Source: Rachicladosporium sp. CCFEE 5018 (lineage: Eukaryota > Ascomycota > Dothideomycetes > Cladosporiales > Cladosporiaceae). Taken from it: DNA of 49,086 bases. Location of the stretch: the NCBI GenBank assembly GCA_002077045.2, contig KZ111213.1:1-49086 (forward strand), in the 5' to 3' direction. Position 1 is the first letter of the stretch. Every line of letters starts with the position of its first letter. Shown one piece after another: positions 1 through 11,158 of this stretch. A program made the position numbers and the translations under genes. The notes beneath the pieces were generated by a model. That model had not been told where the DNA came from. It worked only from the letters and a program-made list of their open reading frames with translations, and did no database searches.

Positions 1-2
1 GA

Positions 3-762
3 AGGCCACTGCGAGGCCACCGTGGACGCGTGTACGCGCTGCACTTTGACGGCGGGAAGGACATCATCGTTTCTGGGAGCAGCTCTGCAGAAGTGTTCGT
101 TTGGAGATTCTCCACAGGCGAGCTGCTCCAGGCAATACCACGCGCCCACGACAGTGCTGTTGTCAGCCTGCACTTCTTTGGCGGTGTCCTCGCTACTGGC
201 TCAATGGACAACCACGTAAAAACCTGGAAGCAAGACTGGTCTGTACAAGCAATTGATTCTTCGGCTGACTTGAGCCTTTACCGCACGTTGGCTCAAGGTT
301 TCACTTTGAAGGGACATGTGGGCGGTGTCACGGCGGTTCACGTCCATGAAGACAAGATAATATCCAGCTCCGGCGATCTTTGTGTGAAAGTCTGGAGCGT
401 CGATACTGGAGAATGCCTTCGGACCTTCAGCAACCCCGAACTCGTCGCCAGTGTCCTCGTCGACGGACAGAAACTGACCAGAGGCGCTCCACACCCTATT
501 CATATCATTGATCATATCTCTGGCGAGACCACTGCCACACTCTGCAAGACAAGTCAAACTCTAGATACAGCCTATGCCAAACTCGAGGAGGGGCATTGCG
601 TCGCTCTTGTTTCGGGGTCTCTTGAAGGACAAGTGACAATCTGGAAGGAAGATCGAGTCAAGACATGGTCACCGCTGCGACACCTTAGACTGTGCAACAA
701 CTTCGAGATCCTGAGTGGTACATCAAAACACGCTCAAGGCTTAGAAGTGTGTTCCGCCCAAG

Positions 763-812
<50 letters not shown>

Positions 813-1100
813 CGACAGCCGCACCAGCACCGGCGCCGTCGCCGAGGAGTGGAAATTATAGACGGAAGGAGGCCAGAGGTTATCTCCGGAATAGCGAACA
901 GCGTCTCCGGGACCAGTACCGGGGCCGCGATGGGCACAACTCCGTCAGGTAGGGACGAGGTCCGCAAATCAGGCATTTTCCATGTCCAACTCGACGAGCG
1001 AAGAGTCACTTGCTGCTCGACAGGATACGGCATAGTGGGATGGGACTTTGGGAACGGCGACAAAGATATTGAGGTAGCGAGTCGATTTTTCGCCACTTAA
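3..1100 (+). CDS. F-box/WD40 repeat protein, 3' part (5' end outside window)
   Basis: The reading frame is open at the left edge and starts inside a WD40 blade (LRGHRGRVYALHFD), so only the C-terminal part is present. At least five WD-type blades can be seen: VSGSSSAEVFVW, ATGSMDNHVKTW, a GH-start blade ending VKVWSVDTGECL, one ending IHIIDHISGE, and VSGSLEGQVTIW. After them comes a low-complexity insert of 16 glutamines followed by an HQHRRRRRG stretch. A final short blade (FHVQLDERRVTCCSTG...IVGWDF) resembles the last blade of fungal F-box/WD proteins of the Met30/Cdc4-like group. Such proteins are substrate receptors of SCF ubiquitin ligases. The F-box would lie upstream of the window and was not seen, so the F-box assignment is inference. 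No intron is needed in this part. Confidence 0.85.
765..812 (+). repeat. (CAA)16 trinucleotide repeat encoding polyglutamine
   Basis: Sixteen uninterrupted CAA codons lie in frame inside the WD40 gene, just before the last WD blade. They are followed by CGA CAG and a His/Arg-rich stretch. Tracts of one pure codon are prone to length change by slippage. Confidence 0.95.
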
Positions 1101-1876
1101 GAGATAGCATGCGGCCACCTCTTGCATTTAGGCTGCGCTCAACATTGACGTACACTCCGCTGGATGACAGAAGCAAGGAAGGCAGTCTTCGATTCCGACG
1201 ATCCTATGGGTGACACTGGCTGGAATGGTTGTGCTAGAGCGTAGTATTTCGGTCTCCGTTCTCTGGCAATGAGAGTTTGACGTGCAGTCTCTGTTGTCTG
1301 AAAGCCAGGCCCATTGCATTGGTGTTTCATCAACGTCTCATGGGTTCAAGCATTGAGAGTCCCGAGCACACAAATAGCTGTGTACATAGAGCACTCTACT
1401 AGGAGGCTGAAACGGAGTAACGCGCGGCTACGACCATCCCAGCATCCTCATACAAACTCTGGTTCGACCTCTTGGACAAGCTGCACGGATAGGACCGCTG
1501 GCAGCGGATGGAGTCTGGCGAGTCTTGTTGTGGCTGAACCCTTGGCTTGGTTCTGGTGCTATTCTAAGCTGTTGCCGTGCCGAAGCTACCGGCGGCTAAG
1601 TCGCTCGCCAATGAAAGCCATTGTACACAGTCAAACACCCGATCTTGCAACATGCTCATATAGCTCCACGGCGCTTAGTTGGAACCTGTCGTGCGTATCT
1701 CAGCAGTCCTTTGCGTTTGGAGACGATAATTATATAGATACACCTTGAATCAGATGTTGTTCACTTCGCTACATCAGGTCCACAAATTTTCATAACGCGC
1801 GCTCTCTGTCTGTTACTGTCCAAACATATTCGTCGACGTGTCGGCCAAAAGCCAAGGTATTCTGACACTAGTGACG
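1101..1876. other. intergenic, nothing convincing
   Basis: A 144-codon open frame lies at 1314-1748 on the plus strand. It has no recognisable domain and its composition (Ser, Trp and Cys runs) looks like a chance frame. No tRNA or repeat structure was seen. Confidence 0.5.
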
Positions 1877-2209
1877 ATGAACGAAGACGCAGAGTCCAGC
1901 AGCCAATCACCTTTGCACGAACAACGAGATGCATGCAAAGCTACGATTGCGCTATATGCTGAACGCTTCCCATCGTCAGGCATTGCTGTGAGTCGGCCTC
2001 TACTGCAGGCCAACCTCCGCCGAGAACTTAACGGCTAATGCGTCGCAGTATGAAGATCAGCCGGTAAGCAACGTTCGACTCCAGCAGCTTGTAAGTTGTA
2101 GGACCCTCTACCGTCCTGTGCTTTACTGACGAGGAAGTAGGATCGAGCGATGCTGTGTCCGCGAATCTCGGACCGACGCATAAGTGGAGAGTCCGCAGCA
2201 AGCGATTAG
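1877..2209 (+). CDS. putative 5' exons of the large coiled-coil gene, or a separate small gene
   Basis: An ATG at 1877 opens a frame (MNEDAESSSQSPLHEQRD...) that runs 37 codons to a consensus donor GTGAGT at 1988. Excising 1988-2048 (acceptor GCAG) joins it in phase 0 to a 14-codon exon, 2049-2090, beginning YEDQPVSNV. A second consensus intron, 2091-2140 (GTAAGT, TTACTGAC branch site, AAGTAG acceptor), joins in phase 0 to an exon starting DRAMLCPR that reaches TAG at 2207-2209. Two well-formed phase-0 introns argue that this is transcribed protein-coding sequence. It probably continues into the long gene starting near 2380-2542 through one or more further introns, but I could not find a unique splice path. 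It could instead be a 73-aa protein. Confidence 0.45.
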
Positions 2210-2541
2210 AGGTGGGCAAGCGAGAATGGTGCAGGCAGACTCACTCTTTCCTAGGACGGTGAGGTGAATACAGACGTTACCCCTCCTCCGGGTAGAAGCC
2301 GGCATTGCATGAAAATGTAGGCACATACAGCGTGTGAACGTCGATGGAGGGTGAGCTTGTTAACAACCGAGTGCAAGCAGTATGAGCATACCACGAGGGA
2401 TGTCTCCAAAAGCGCTCGACGTACACCTCAACGGGAGGATCGAGCAAGTGCCAATCTGTCTCGAGAGCTGAAGGAGGTCGGAGAAAGCGAATACATTCAA
2501 TGTTACGTAGGTGAAGTACTGACGGTCTTGGTGCTTTTCAG

Positions 2542-5500
2542 ACACTCGAGACACAAACTTCGGAAACCGGGAATGTTGGCAACGGAGAGTTCCAGGATTC
2601 GGACACTGCACATAACACACTGCAGGCTGAGAGTCAGGTGCTACGGACCGAGAACGACTGTCTCAAGAGAGACTTAGCTGAAGCAAGGATCAAGCTTGAT
2701 GAGGTTGCAAGAACGATTCGAGGCCTAGAGGAGAAGATTCGGCTGCTTGAGCTTCAGCGGCAAGTGTCACAGGAAAGTCCGCATATGCCCAGAGAGGCCG
2801 GTGACTTCTTTGAGAGATCCCGTAGTGGTGTCTCAAGCATTGGAGCGTTAACCCTTACCCAAGAGCAGTTTTACACACCGAGCTCTAGTCACGATATCGA
2901 CCCGATCCGCACAAGCCCCGATTACTTTAGCGATCCAGCGACTCCAACACTTCCTCAGACAGATGCGGCCAGCACGGGCTATGCGGTGCTGCGTCATTGC
3001 AATATTGACGCGATCAACCTAATGAGTCCGAGTGGGGCTGTTTCTGACTCTGCCTCAGCTCGCGCAAATGCTCCCTTCAGCATCGATGCCTCTGTTGAAC
3101 GAGGCGACACGGGGCAGCAGCTTGCGTATTTAGAGGCTTCTCATACTCCTCATCGTCCTCATGCTCCAGAAGATGCGGCCCCACAACGCCAGCCCACCCT
3201 CTCGAAAGGTTCAGTCCAACAGGGATTTGTCAAGAGAAAAAAGGGTCTGTACCGGCGCATATGCATCTGTCGAGCGTCCGTCGAAAAGACAGCTTCTTGT
3301 CACTGACGAACAAGAAGCTCTCGCGCAACGCTTTGCCCGCCCATCTCCACCGGCACAGCTCATCACGCCAAGCGACACCACTATGGAGAGGTCGCGCACG
3401 CGAAGATGTATGTCGCCTGACGAGCCGGCGTCCACTGACCACCCAGCGAAGAGGCTGCGTCGATCTCTCCGCGCAGTTGCGCACACGGGAAAAAACATTA
3501 ACACCCTGGAGCCAGTCGAACCAGAACCGATGGTTTCTCCATGCACTGCTCTGTTGGACCGATGCCTGCAAACCCGGATTTGCGAGCACGAAGACGCCGC
3601 GACCTCTGCCCGGCTTCCAATCACAACCGAGTCTCTGGGACAACGGATCACAGAATCAGCCATTCACGGCCCACAAGCAGTGTCACCCACAGACTCGGTT
3701 CCGCTTGGCTCGACGGAGCAGGTAGAAAGTGATGTCAATGAGAGGTCGCCGCTACTACGTAAGCAATCGAGCCCTAGCCAGAGCGGTATCACCTTCATGC
3801 TATCAGGGTCTTTGTACGGTTCACCTTCAGTAAGAGAAGACGGTGTAGAACGTTTCGAACGAGGACCTCACGCCGTGTTAGCAGCATCACACTTGGCTCC
3901 GTATGGCGACGATGCATCCTCAGAGATCGAGGATGTTCCGTTCCAGAGCTCAGAAGCTAACATTGAGGAGACTGTGGCAACCTCTATTGAACACCCACAG
4001 ACTTCGAGCTCAGATCAACAAGGGACAGGGGGTGGGACGAATGGCACGTGTCGTGCGAGTGACGAACCGAGACCTGGAGATTCGGTAGAAGAGGTCGACC
4101 GCGTCGAAACGAACGCGAACGGGGCAGGCGAAGCTGAAAAAAACGTTCAAAGCGTCGATGGAATCGAAGAAGGTGATCGAGCTGAACGCAATGAACAGGC
4201 TAAGCAGCCTGATCATATGCATCATGCTGCCGCTGGACGTGAAGAACAAAGCCGAAACAACATTGAAGCTGGCAAAGAAGCTGAAAGCGATGCTGAAGCC
4301 AATGGGGATGCGCTACCTGGTGCTGCATCTGGAGAGGGTGGCCGTGCAATAACGGAAGAAGATCGCACAAGTCAGACTCCGGCACCTAGACGTCATCGTA
4401 CATCCTCTGGCATTACCCGAGTTTCCGACCCCGTTATGCTTCCATCCCAGTCAAGAACGGCATTGACTGATGAAACGCCCTCTCCGGAAGCTTACATTGT
4501 CCCGAGGCATAAGGCAACAGGAGTTGCTCGGTCTACTCAACAAGGTCCGGAGGCAGCGCCGAATTCGAGACGAAGGAAGAAGAGAGCGGGATCGCCAAAG
4601 TGTACCCAACAACTGTCCGAAAGAACCTCAATGGCCGAAGAGCGTGAAGAGGGCAGTTCCTTGTCTTCAAGTGAAACCGTGGTCGTCCAAGACCCGCTCA
4701 CAAGGCGCATGCAACTGACGCGAGAAAGCTACAGGGAGTTTGGGTTCGATATCGATCTGGTGTTCCGTCACGAGTTTCCTGACTTCGAGCCATGCGGGAT
4801 AAGTCTTGCAAAATCCGCCAAGCTGACAACACTCAGTGAAGTGACGTTCTCAAAGTTAGAGTTACGAGCAGATGCGATCAAAGACCATCTGAGGCGCTTC
4901 ACGCAGGAGGACCGAATGGATGAAGAGGTGAACATAGTGCGTTGCCTCTTGCAGAGAAAAGACATCCACCCAGGACACAGTGATCCGATCGCTGTATCAA
5001 CGACAATATATCAGCAGAAGAAAGGCTGCAGGGATGTGGTCAACCTCCGTGATTTCGAGATATACTCGTGCATGATCGTCTTGCGAGCCACAAATCGGCC
5101 AGGGGTACGTCTCCTTAACCGAATCCATGCAAAGTCCACGCACAAGTATCGCGCTGACAAGGACGATAGTACGAAGCGTTGAGGCAGAAGATTGCCGAGG
5201 AGAAGGAGATCACGTACCTCGACGAGTTGCGCGATGTATACCATTGCGTGCACTGCATTCTTGACCGCCTCGACTTGGCTTGGCATGGCCTCCACCTGCT
5301 CCTGGCCCTGTTTCTACGTGCGTCTATCCCTCAATCCTTCTCACGTTCTCTGACTAGTAGATTTACAAACTAACCACCTTGTGACAGTGCGAATCCCGAT
5401 GAAGAAGTTGATCCCACTTTTCGCGGTCGCCACGCGGCCGGCTGGTATCGGGCTGCTTAGCAGAGAGCTAAACAAGCCCGATTTCTCCGGACCGTGTTTG

Positions 5501-6008
5501 CGATCTCTTCGCTCGATACTAGCTCGTGCAAAGCTGAGCAACGAGCCCGAGCTACGGTTTCCTTCTCCTCTTGAGAGGCTGGAGGAATGGTATGGCTCGG
5601 GGGTGCCGTAAATCGTCTACCCTTGGCATTCGGCCGCCTTGTCAACTGAACTGACCTGTGCAATACTGCAGGGTATGGCAAGTCCTGCGATACAGTGAAA
5701 GATCTGCGTCTCCACACAGCCGGCAGGCAGGAAGAGTCACATCCTTAGGTGACGCTCAGAGCAGCTTCGTAGTTCGCCCTTCAACGAACCAGTCAACATC
5801 GCATCCTCCGGATGGATTGCAGTCAAGAACTGGCAGGGGAGAATCGCAAGCGTCCTCTCGGGGACATCCACGGGTCTTGTCTGCTAAGATTCCCTCTCAT
5901 TTGGACGCAGCAAGCGCAGGTCCATCGCGACGCCGACGAGCGCTGCCTGCTCATCGCATGTCCCTCGAGAATCAATGCGACGAAAGTACTCGGTGTGAAG
6001 CCGACTGA
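2542..6008 (+). CDS. large coiled-coil/disordered protein of unknown function, with an internal frameshift
   Basis: A block beginning TLETQTSETGNVGNGEF after acceptor TTTTCAG at 2541 leads into a coiled coil (ENDCLKRDLAEARIKLDEVA). A long Ser/Glu-rich region with basic patches (PAKRLRRSL, SRRRKKRAGS) follows. It ends in a more ordered region from about 4700 (TRESYREFGFDIDLVF). The 3' half splices cleanly: 5105-5169 (GTACGT donor) joins ATNRPG to YEALRQKIAEEK; 5318-5387 (GTGCGT, ACTAAC branch, GACAG) joins in phase 1; 5590-5671 (GTATGG, ACTGAC, TGCAG) joins in phase 2; the stop is at 6006-6008. Between about 3200 and 3300 the frame moves by one base, most simply at the A6 run at 3237-3242. This is either an indel error or a true disabling mutation. 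A hydrophobic stretch (GLHLLLALFLL) follows the third-last splice. I do not recognise the family. Confidence 0.6.
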
Positions 6009-7345
6009 GGAAAAGGCAGCTGTGTTTGAGAACCGTGTGCTGCATTGGAAGCGTCCTTGTTGAACACAGCACAGAAACATCCACTTTCTTGCTGTTTGGC
6101 GATGGATTTTGCGCGATTGCTGTCTCTGTACTAGCCTCTGCGAGCTGCGGACGCTAGAGCTCAAAGCAGCAGCTCCTTCAACCTATCAGCACTCCGGTGC
6201 CGTACTGCGGACCCATGCACAAACAATATCACAAATTAGACTGGTAAGTTGCAAAGACCGTACAGGCCCCAACGTGAGCGAAAGAGGCAATGTAGCGTGG
6301 TATGACCGTTGCTCGACGGAGCTCCTGAACAATACCCCGTCATCTATGAAACGATAAAAAATGCGAATCGAACAATAAGGAAGCGGGTTAGGTTGAGAAG
6401 CGGGTCACTACACAGGGATGTGAAAAATTGTTCCCAGTCGGCACTAAAGCTACAGAGAGAGGCACCTTGACTTCCCCACGGCCGAACAACCCGACGTTTT
6501 GCACAGAGTGTTGTCTACTATAGAGACTGTTAACCATATACTCGTTCCTTCCACAAGGACTTGTATTGCTCACGGCGGACGTGGTAAGCAGTGATTACCG
6601 CTTCCTAATCACTGAGCGACTAAGCAACTAATTCAAGCCTAACTAAGTACTAAGCAGTCGTGCATGCATGCGCCCCGCGCTAACTGTACATCGGCAATAT
6701 TAGATCGTAACAACCTAGGACCTAAGTGAGGGCTATAATCGCCCTCACCGCCTTCCTTGCCTACCTGCTAAGCCTGTAGATTTTCTCAGGATCCTTTCAT
6801 ACCTCTGTAACTACCACCCATATCATTCGACGAGCCTGTTTCTAGGTCTTCTTGCGAAAGCTTAGAAGCTCGTCGCGCTCTTATGCGTTTTGTACGTGTT
6901 TTCCCGACTATTGCTTATCCTAGATGCTAAGTCGGCACTGGCGGCCGCGTCGGCGCCGGTAAGAGCGTGTTGCCTGTGGCGGGCGGTGCGCAGGCTTTTT
7001 CGTGCCGTGTCGTTTTAAAAATTTCCCGACGGCTAGACGGCGAGGTGAGCGACTACGTTAGCTATGTCGGGCGTTGTCGACGGGTAAGGGTCGTTAAGCT
7101 GTGACTTTGTGCGAGACTACCATTTGGCTTATCGTGATCCTGACTGTTCTGTGGCGCACTTTGTTTCGCTGTATACGCATCTACTCGCACTAGACACCAC
7201 ATGAAGGTGTGCGCTCTTTGTTCGGCAGCACATCACTTCTCACGCACCGATAAGCAGGTCAGGTAAATATGGCTGGTCTTGCTTGCTTGTAGATGATGCT
7301 GCTCACAGCACTCTCTCATTCGCCGTAATGGGCATCGACCTTAGG
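6009..7345. other. intergenic, possible transposon remnant, no gene seen
   Basis: No convincing reading frame exists here. From about 6590 to 7100 the sequence is rich in CTAAG/CTAAC words and differs in texture from the coding flanks, as degenerate retroelement ends can. I found no terminal repeats, primer-binding site or target duplication, so the transposon idea is only a guess. Confidence 0.3.
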
Positions 7346-8116
7346 TTAGCTAGCAATCACAGGTGTAGACCTATCCCAATCCCTCTTCTCGCAAGCATCT
7401 AGCAAGAAGTCCGCAACAGACTCCCTCGACACGGTCGCGAAGTTCCCAATGCCCTTTCCCGTATTGCCGAACATTCTCACACGTGTTGCTCTTCCATTCG
7501 TAAGCCAATGTGGGCGGGGCAGCACATAGTTGATGCCGGACGACTTAACCTCCTCGTCGACCAAGTCGTGATCGTCGTATGAATGTTTCATGTACGTCCA
7601 GTGCCGTACAGAGCGCATCCATACAGACAAACTGGGAAATGAGTCCCCGACGCCTAGCGCCTGCATGACAACAATTTTCGGAACATTGTGCTGCTTCATT
7701 ACCGTGATGGCGTTGGCCACGGAATCAGCCATAAAACGGGGCGGAGCAATTGGCCTGGCAAATGGGCTATCAGTCGTCCTGCTGGGATTCAAAGTGACAA
7801 TTACAGCATCAGGTGCGAATTGTCCTTGACCTAGACAAGCTTTGCAGATATCCTCGAGAACTAGTGGTGTACCTGCGCCATTTAGCTGCTTGACGCAACA
7901 GGCACTAGAAATCCGACGAACCTTGAAATACGTCGAGTCCCTCCCTCACGGGAAGAGTGAAAGGATGTCTGACCAGCGCCGTAACCCTGTGGCCTTAGTA
8001 AACTCAGCCAAGGGTATATGGAAACGACATGACAGAGCTTACGAACCGCGAGCCAGCGCTCTATCGACGACATGTACGCCAGTTCTGCCATTGCCGCCAA
8101 GCACTAGAAGCCGCAT
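7346..8116 (-). CDS. NAD(P)-binding Rossmann-fold protein (NmrA/SDR-like), three exons
   Basis: The ATG at 8116 starts MRLLVLGGNGRTG, a dinucleotide-binding GGxGxTG motif at residues 7-13. Exons are 8047-8116, 7922-7993 and 7346-7872; introns 7994-8046 and 7873-7921 both use the donor GTTCGT. Splicing gives a continuous 222-aa frame. The first junction reads ARGHRVTALVRHP, the usual second strand of the family. The second runs DVFQG into TPLVLEDICKAC. Later landmarks are APDAVIVTLNPSR, VPKIVVMQALGVGDSF and INYVLPRPHWLTNG, then an ESVADFLLDACE helix. This matches single-domain NAD(P)H-binding proteins (PF13460-like) of about 210-230 aa. Substrate unknown. The gene appears intact. Confidence 0.85.
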
Positions 8117-8590
8117 GATCTGGAACTGAACACATATTAGCTTACGCGCTGTAGGATCATGGTCACACTTCGCTCGTAGACACGAAGCACTATCAACGGA
8201 GCTGCAAGCTCCATTACGACGTGCTGTACATATTTCACACAGAGCCACGGCAATCTTACCTTAGGTGTGTGGGGATGTCCTAGTCAGCACAGTTTGGTGT
8301 AGTACTGGAGGTGGATCGAAACGTGTGCGCACTAGTTGAGGTAGCAAAGAGCATTGATGATTTGTTAATGGAAAAATGACGACATCAATAACGATTCGGG
8401 GCAGCTGTGACGGCATCGCTGTCAGTCCAATCTTCTTCCCAGGTGGATTGCACGGAGACATTGGGTTCCTCACCTGGCGATTTCTCACCTCGATTTGCAG
8501 CTATATCATTCGGGCCGCTCAACGCCGCCATCCAATCTTAACGAGCAGCGCAGACTGGCATTGTTGACGGGCTGCGACTCAGGGCTTGCG
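8117..8590. other. intergenic, nothing recognised
   Basis: No coding signal beyond short chance frames. It separates the minus-strand NAD(P)-binding gene from the plus-strand fragment and may hold the promoter of the former. Confidence 0.4.
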
Positions 8591-9081
8591 ATGGCTGATG
8601 AGTCTGCGGTCGAGTCCTCACCTGAAAGTCAGGCTGGAAAAGTCGACGCCGCGGGTTACGCTGCCAATCGCGCAGCAAAATCTGGTTGGCCCGAGCCAGC
8701 AGGATCATTGGAAACAGGTCGATTCCAAGACCACCCGGCTCCGCCTCTAGATCGGAGGCAAAGCTCTATAACGATGCTATTGAACAACATCTAGACAAGC
8801 AAGAGTCTCAAGGTCTAGTGCCTCCATTGATCTTCCGGTGCCAAATGCTCGGCGACCCTGAATACACCCAGCTCTAGGCTGCACCCTGTGACAAGACCTG
8901 TGCCGTGCCAATCGACTTATGGGGCTCTGTTAGCAGAAAGCTCTCACAGCGGGCTGTCACGATGTTGTTGAAACTCGGTATCCGCGGACGAGATGTCTCA
9001 ATTGCCAAGGACCCTTTCTACGCCCAAGTCGATAGGAACTTTAACCCTAAGCAAGCTTGGGTCGGGCGAGGTAAACGATAG
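8591..9081 (+). pseudogene. broken unassigned gene
   Basis: The frame begins ATG at 8591 (MADESAVESSPESQAGK) and reads plausibly for about 50 codons. Near 8740-8755 the coding signal moves to the frame that continues ASRSEAKLYNDAIEQHLDKQ and GDPEYTQL. That frame meets TAG at 8875-8877, then continues without interruption as a 67-codon segment (AAPCDKTCAVPIDLWGS, LLKLGIRGRDVSIAKD) to TAG at 9079-9081. Either it is a gene with one frameshift and one nonsense codon, or I missed a short intron ending at the CTCTAG around 8877. I do not recognise the product. Confidence 0.35.
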
Positions 9082-9595
9082 ACTTGTGTCGATGATCGAC
9101 ACCGTGGGCGGCGGGACTTTGAGGGGTGTTGAAAAGTTTGAACGTTAAGAGATTAGGGATGCTGATGTGTCCGGCATCCCCCCAAGGAGGGCACGAGGAA
9201 TCAAGCGAGACCCAGAAGGTCGACTGCTTCGAGATGGAGATGCGTGAAGCGGCTCGTCAGGGACAGAGCAAAGGTGAGTGGCATCTCCGAAGGTGAGTGG
9301 CACCTTCGAAGATGAGGCCGTTTGCTAGACGTACAGTATCGGAGATGGTAGCGCCTAGATCGTGTACTCCCAGGCGAGCATAACCGCGATTGCCTGTCCG
9401 GAATAAGGAGGGCAGCGTGGTGTTTATCACCGGGTCATACTGTCAATGAGTGGAGGAGAGCAACACCTAGCGTCTGGAGTTGCGCGATTCTTTGCCCAAG
9501 ACATTGGGATACGCTTGCGTGAGAACAGAAAGTTGATATCAAGCACACTCGTTAGGTAAGTCTATGTCTATGTCTATAAGGTGTATTTGATATGG
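9082..9595. other. intergenic
   Basis: Contains a near-duplicate GGTGAGTGGCA(T/C)CT(C/T)CGAAG pair around 9273-9312 and a short TCTATG repeat near 9560-9580. No gene seen. Confidence 0.4.
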
Positions 9596-11158
9596 CTACC
9601 GACCATTGCTGTATGCGACAAGCACCTCAACCAAGTTCACTCGCCTCTCCTTTGTATCGAAGACTTCCCCGTGATCCAGCTCTTCCCACCACATCACCTC
9701 TAAACCCTCGCCCTTTCTCTTCCAGACTGTCCACTCTTCCCGAGCACTGTCAGCTTGATCGACCTTACGCTCCATATGCTTGGCCCCATTAGCGCCCCGC
9801 ACCAACACCGGATCACTCTTCTTCCCTCCCGCTAGGTATGCGCCCACAGCATAGGTATCCACGATCAGATCTCGGCCTGCCAGACTCGCTGTGAATCGCA
9901 TATCGTTCTGCTTCATCAACATCAAGATCTGCTCCCTCCATAGTACATTATCCGACCAGAAGAAATGTCGGCCTAGGGTGTAAGCCACTCCAGGATCCTT
10001 GCTTCCAAAGTACCACAGTCCCCACTCACTCGCTGACTTTGGAGTACGCACTGTGAAGTTATATGCAACGTCAGGCATGTGTAGCAGTAACGTCACTGGA
10101 TCTACGAGTAAGGTAGCAGCAACGCGGTTTGACAGGCTGGGATCTGTGAGGATGTGCGTGCTCAGCGCCGAGCCATAGGAGTGCGACACCAGCACAAAGC
10201 GTTTGTACTGCAGACTCTCCAGGATGATAGTGAGCTGCCGCAAGAATTCAGGCCGCGTGAGAGTCGGTGCTGTGAGGCGAGTAGAGACCTGCAGAATTTC
10301 AAGCGACAAGATTCCAACTCGATCATCCTTTTCGTTGCATTTGTTCAAGGCGACGTCCAAATCGTGCATGAACTCGACATTCGGGTGCAGACCAACACCA
10401 ATGCCATGAATCCAGAGTATCGGCAAGCGAGTCTTTGAGGTATGTGGACGTAGCCAGTAGGACATGCTAGGTGCCGGTGAAGTTGCTGTCGCATCGAGCA
10501 AAGCTGCCGGACGCGGGGGGAAAATCGCAAGGCTTGTGGAGCGTGTGCCGTGATACTTGAATCCATAGATACGCAGGCGTATGTGCGTGAGCGTATCGAC
10601 GAGCAATATGATAGCGTACCATACCAGACTTCTCCATTGCGCCTCGATAGGGTCGATAGTCAGGCGCAAGCTCTTCGCTTTGCCCGCTCCCGGTGTTAAT
10701 CCGTGCCCGATCGAGTCTTCGACCTGTTTTGTCATATCCTCCAGCTCGTCCTCATCATCCGCTCTTCCCTCGTAGAAGGCCCAGTCCAGGGACAGCTTCA
10801 GGTCGTCTCTCCCGATGTCGTCCATCTCCGCGCCTCGGAATCAGCCGCCGACGAAGGCAGTCATGTCGTGGATGTGTGCCTTTACTGTATTGAAGAACGC
10901 GAACCTCTCATCTGCAGAACGCAGCGGAGGATGGGTGGCTTCATATTGCAGCCGGGTGCGGTACCACAAGAGGAAGACGAAGCAGGCGCTCTCGGCAGCA
11001 GCCCATGCGCGTAGCAGTGTGTGTTCGGGCCATGAGACTGTTTGCACTGACCGCAGCACCAGAAAGCTGGTATATAGCGTGCAGACCGGGCCAACGTAGT
11101 GGAAGAAAAGGATAGCGGCGCGGATGCTCAGGTATGAAGCCCTATCGTTCCCGAGCAT
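9596..11158 (-). CDS. alpha/beta hydrolase with membrane-associated N-terminus, interrupted by one in-frame TGA
   Basis: One continuous frame of 521 codons runs from ATG at 11158 to TAG at 9596-9598, broken only by TGA at 10841-10843. The N-terminal 105 residues contain hydrophobic stretches (LSIRAAILFFHYVGPVCTLY) typical of a membrane anchor. The break lies in TAFVGG-stop-FRGAEMDDI; a Trp at this point would suit the context, so TGG to TGA is the simplest reading. The hydrolase core has the oxyanion HG of LWIHGIGVGLHPN (about residue 251), the nucleophile elbow SHSYG (Ser about 327) and a likely catalytic His in ELDHGEVFD near the C-terminus. Fungal proteins of this kind are usually about 500 aa. 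It could be a fresh pseudogene, a sequencing error, or translated only from the internal Met at 10825 (409 aa, core intact). Confidence 0.8.

Noticed and set aside
6590..7100. Solo LTR candidate
   Set aside because: Texture differs from the flanks, but no TG...CA ends, direct repeats or target duplication could be identified.
9273..9312. Short repeats as a CRISPR-like array
   Set aside because: Only two near-copies, no regular spacers, and a fungal nuclear context.
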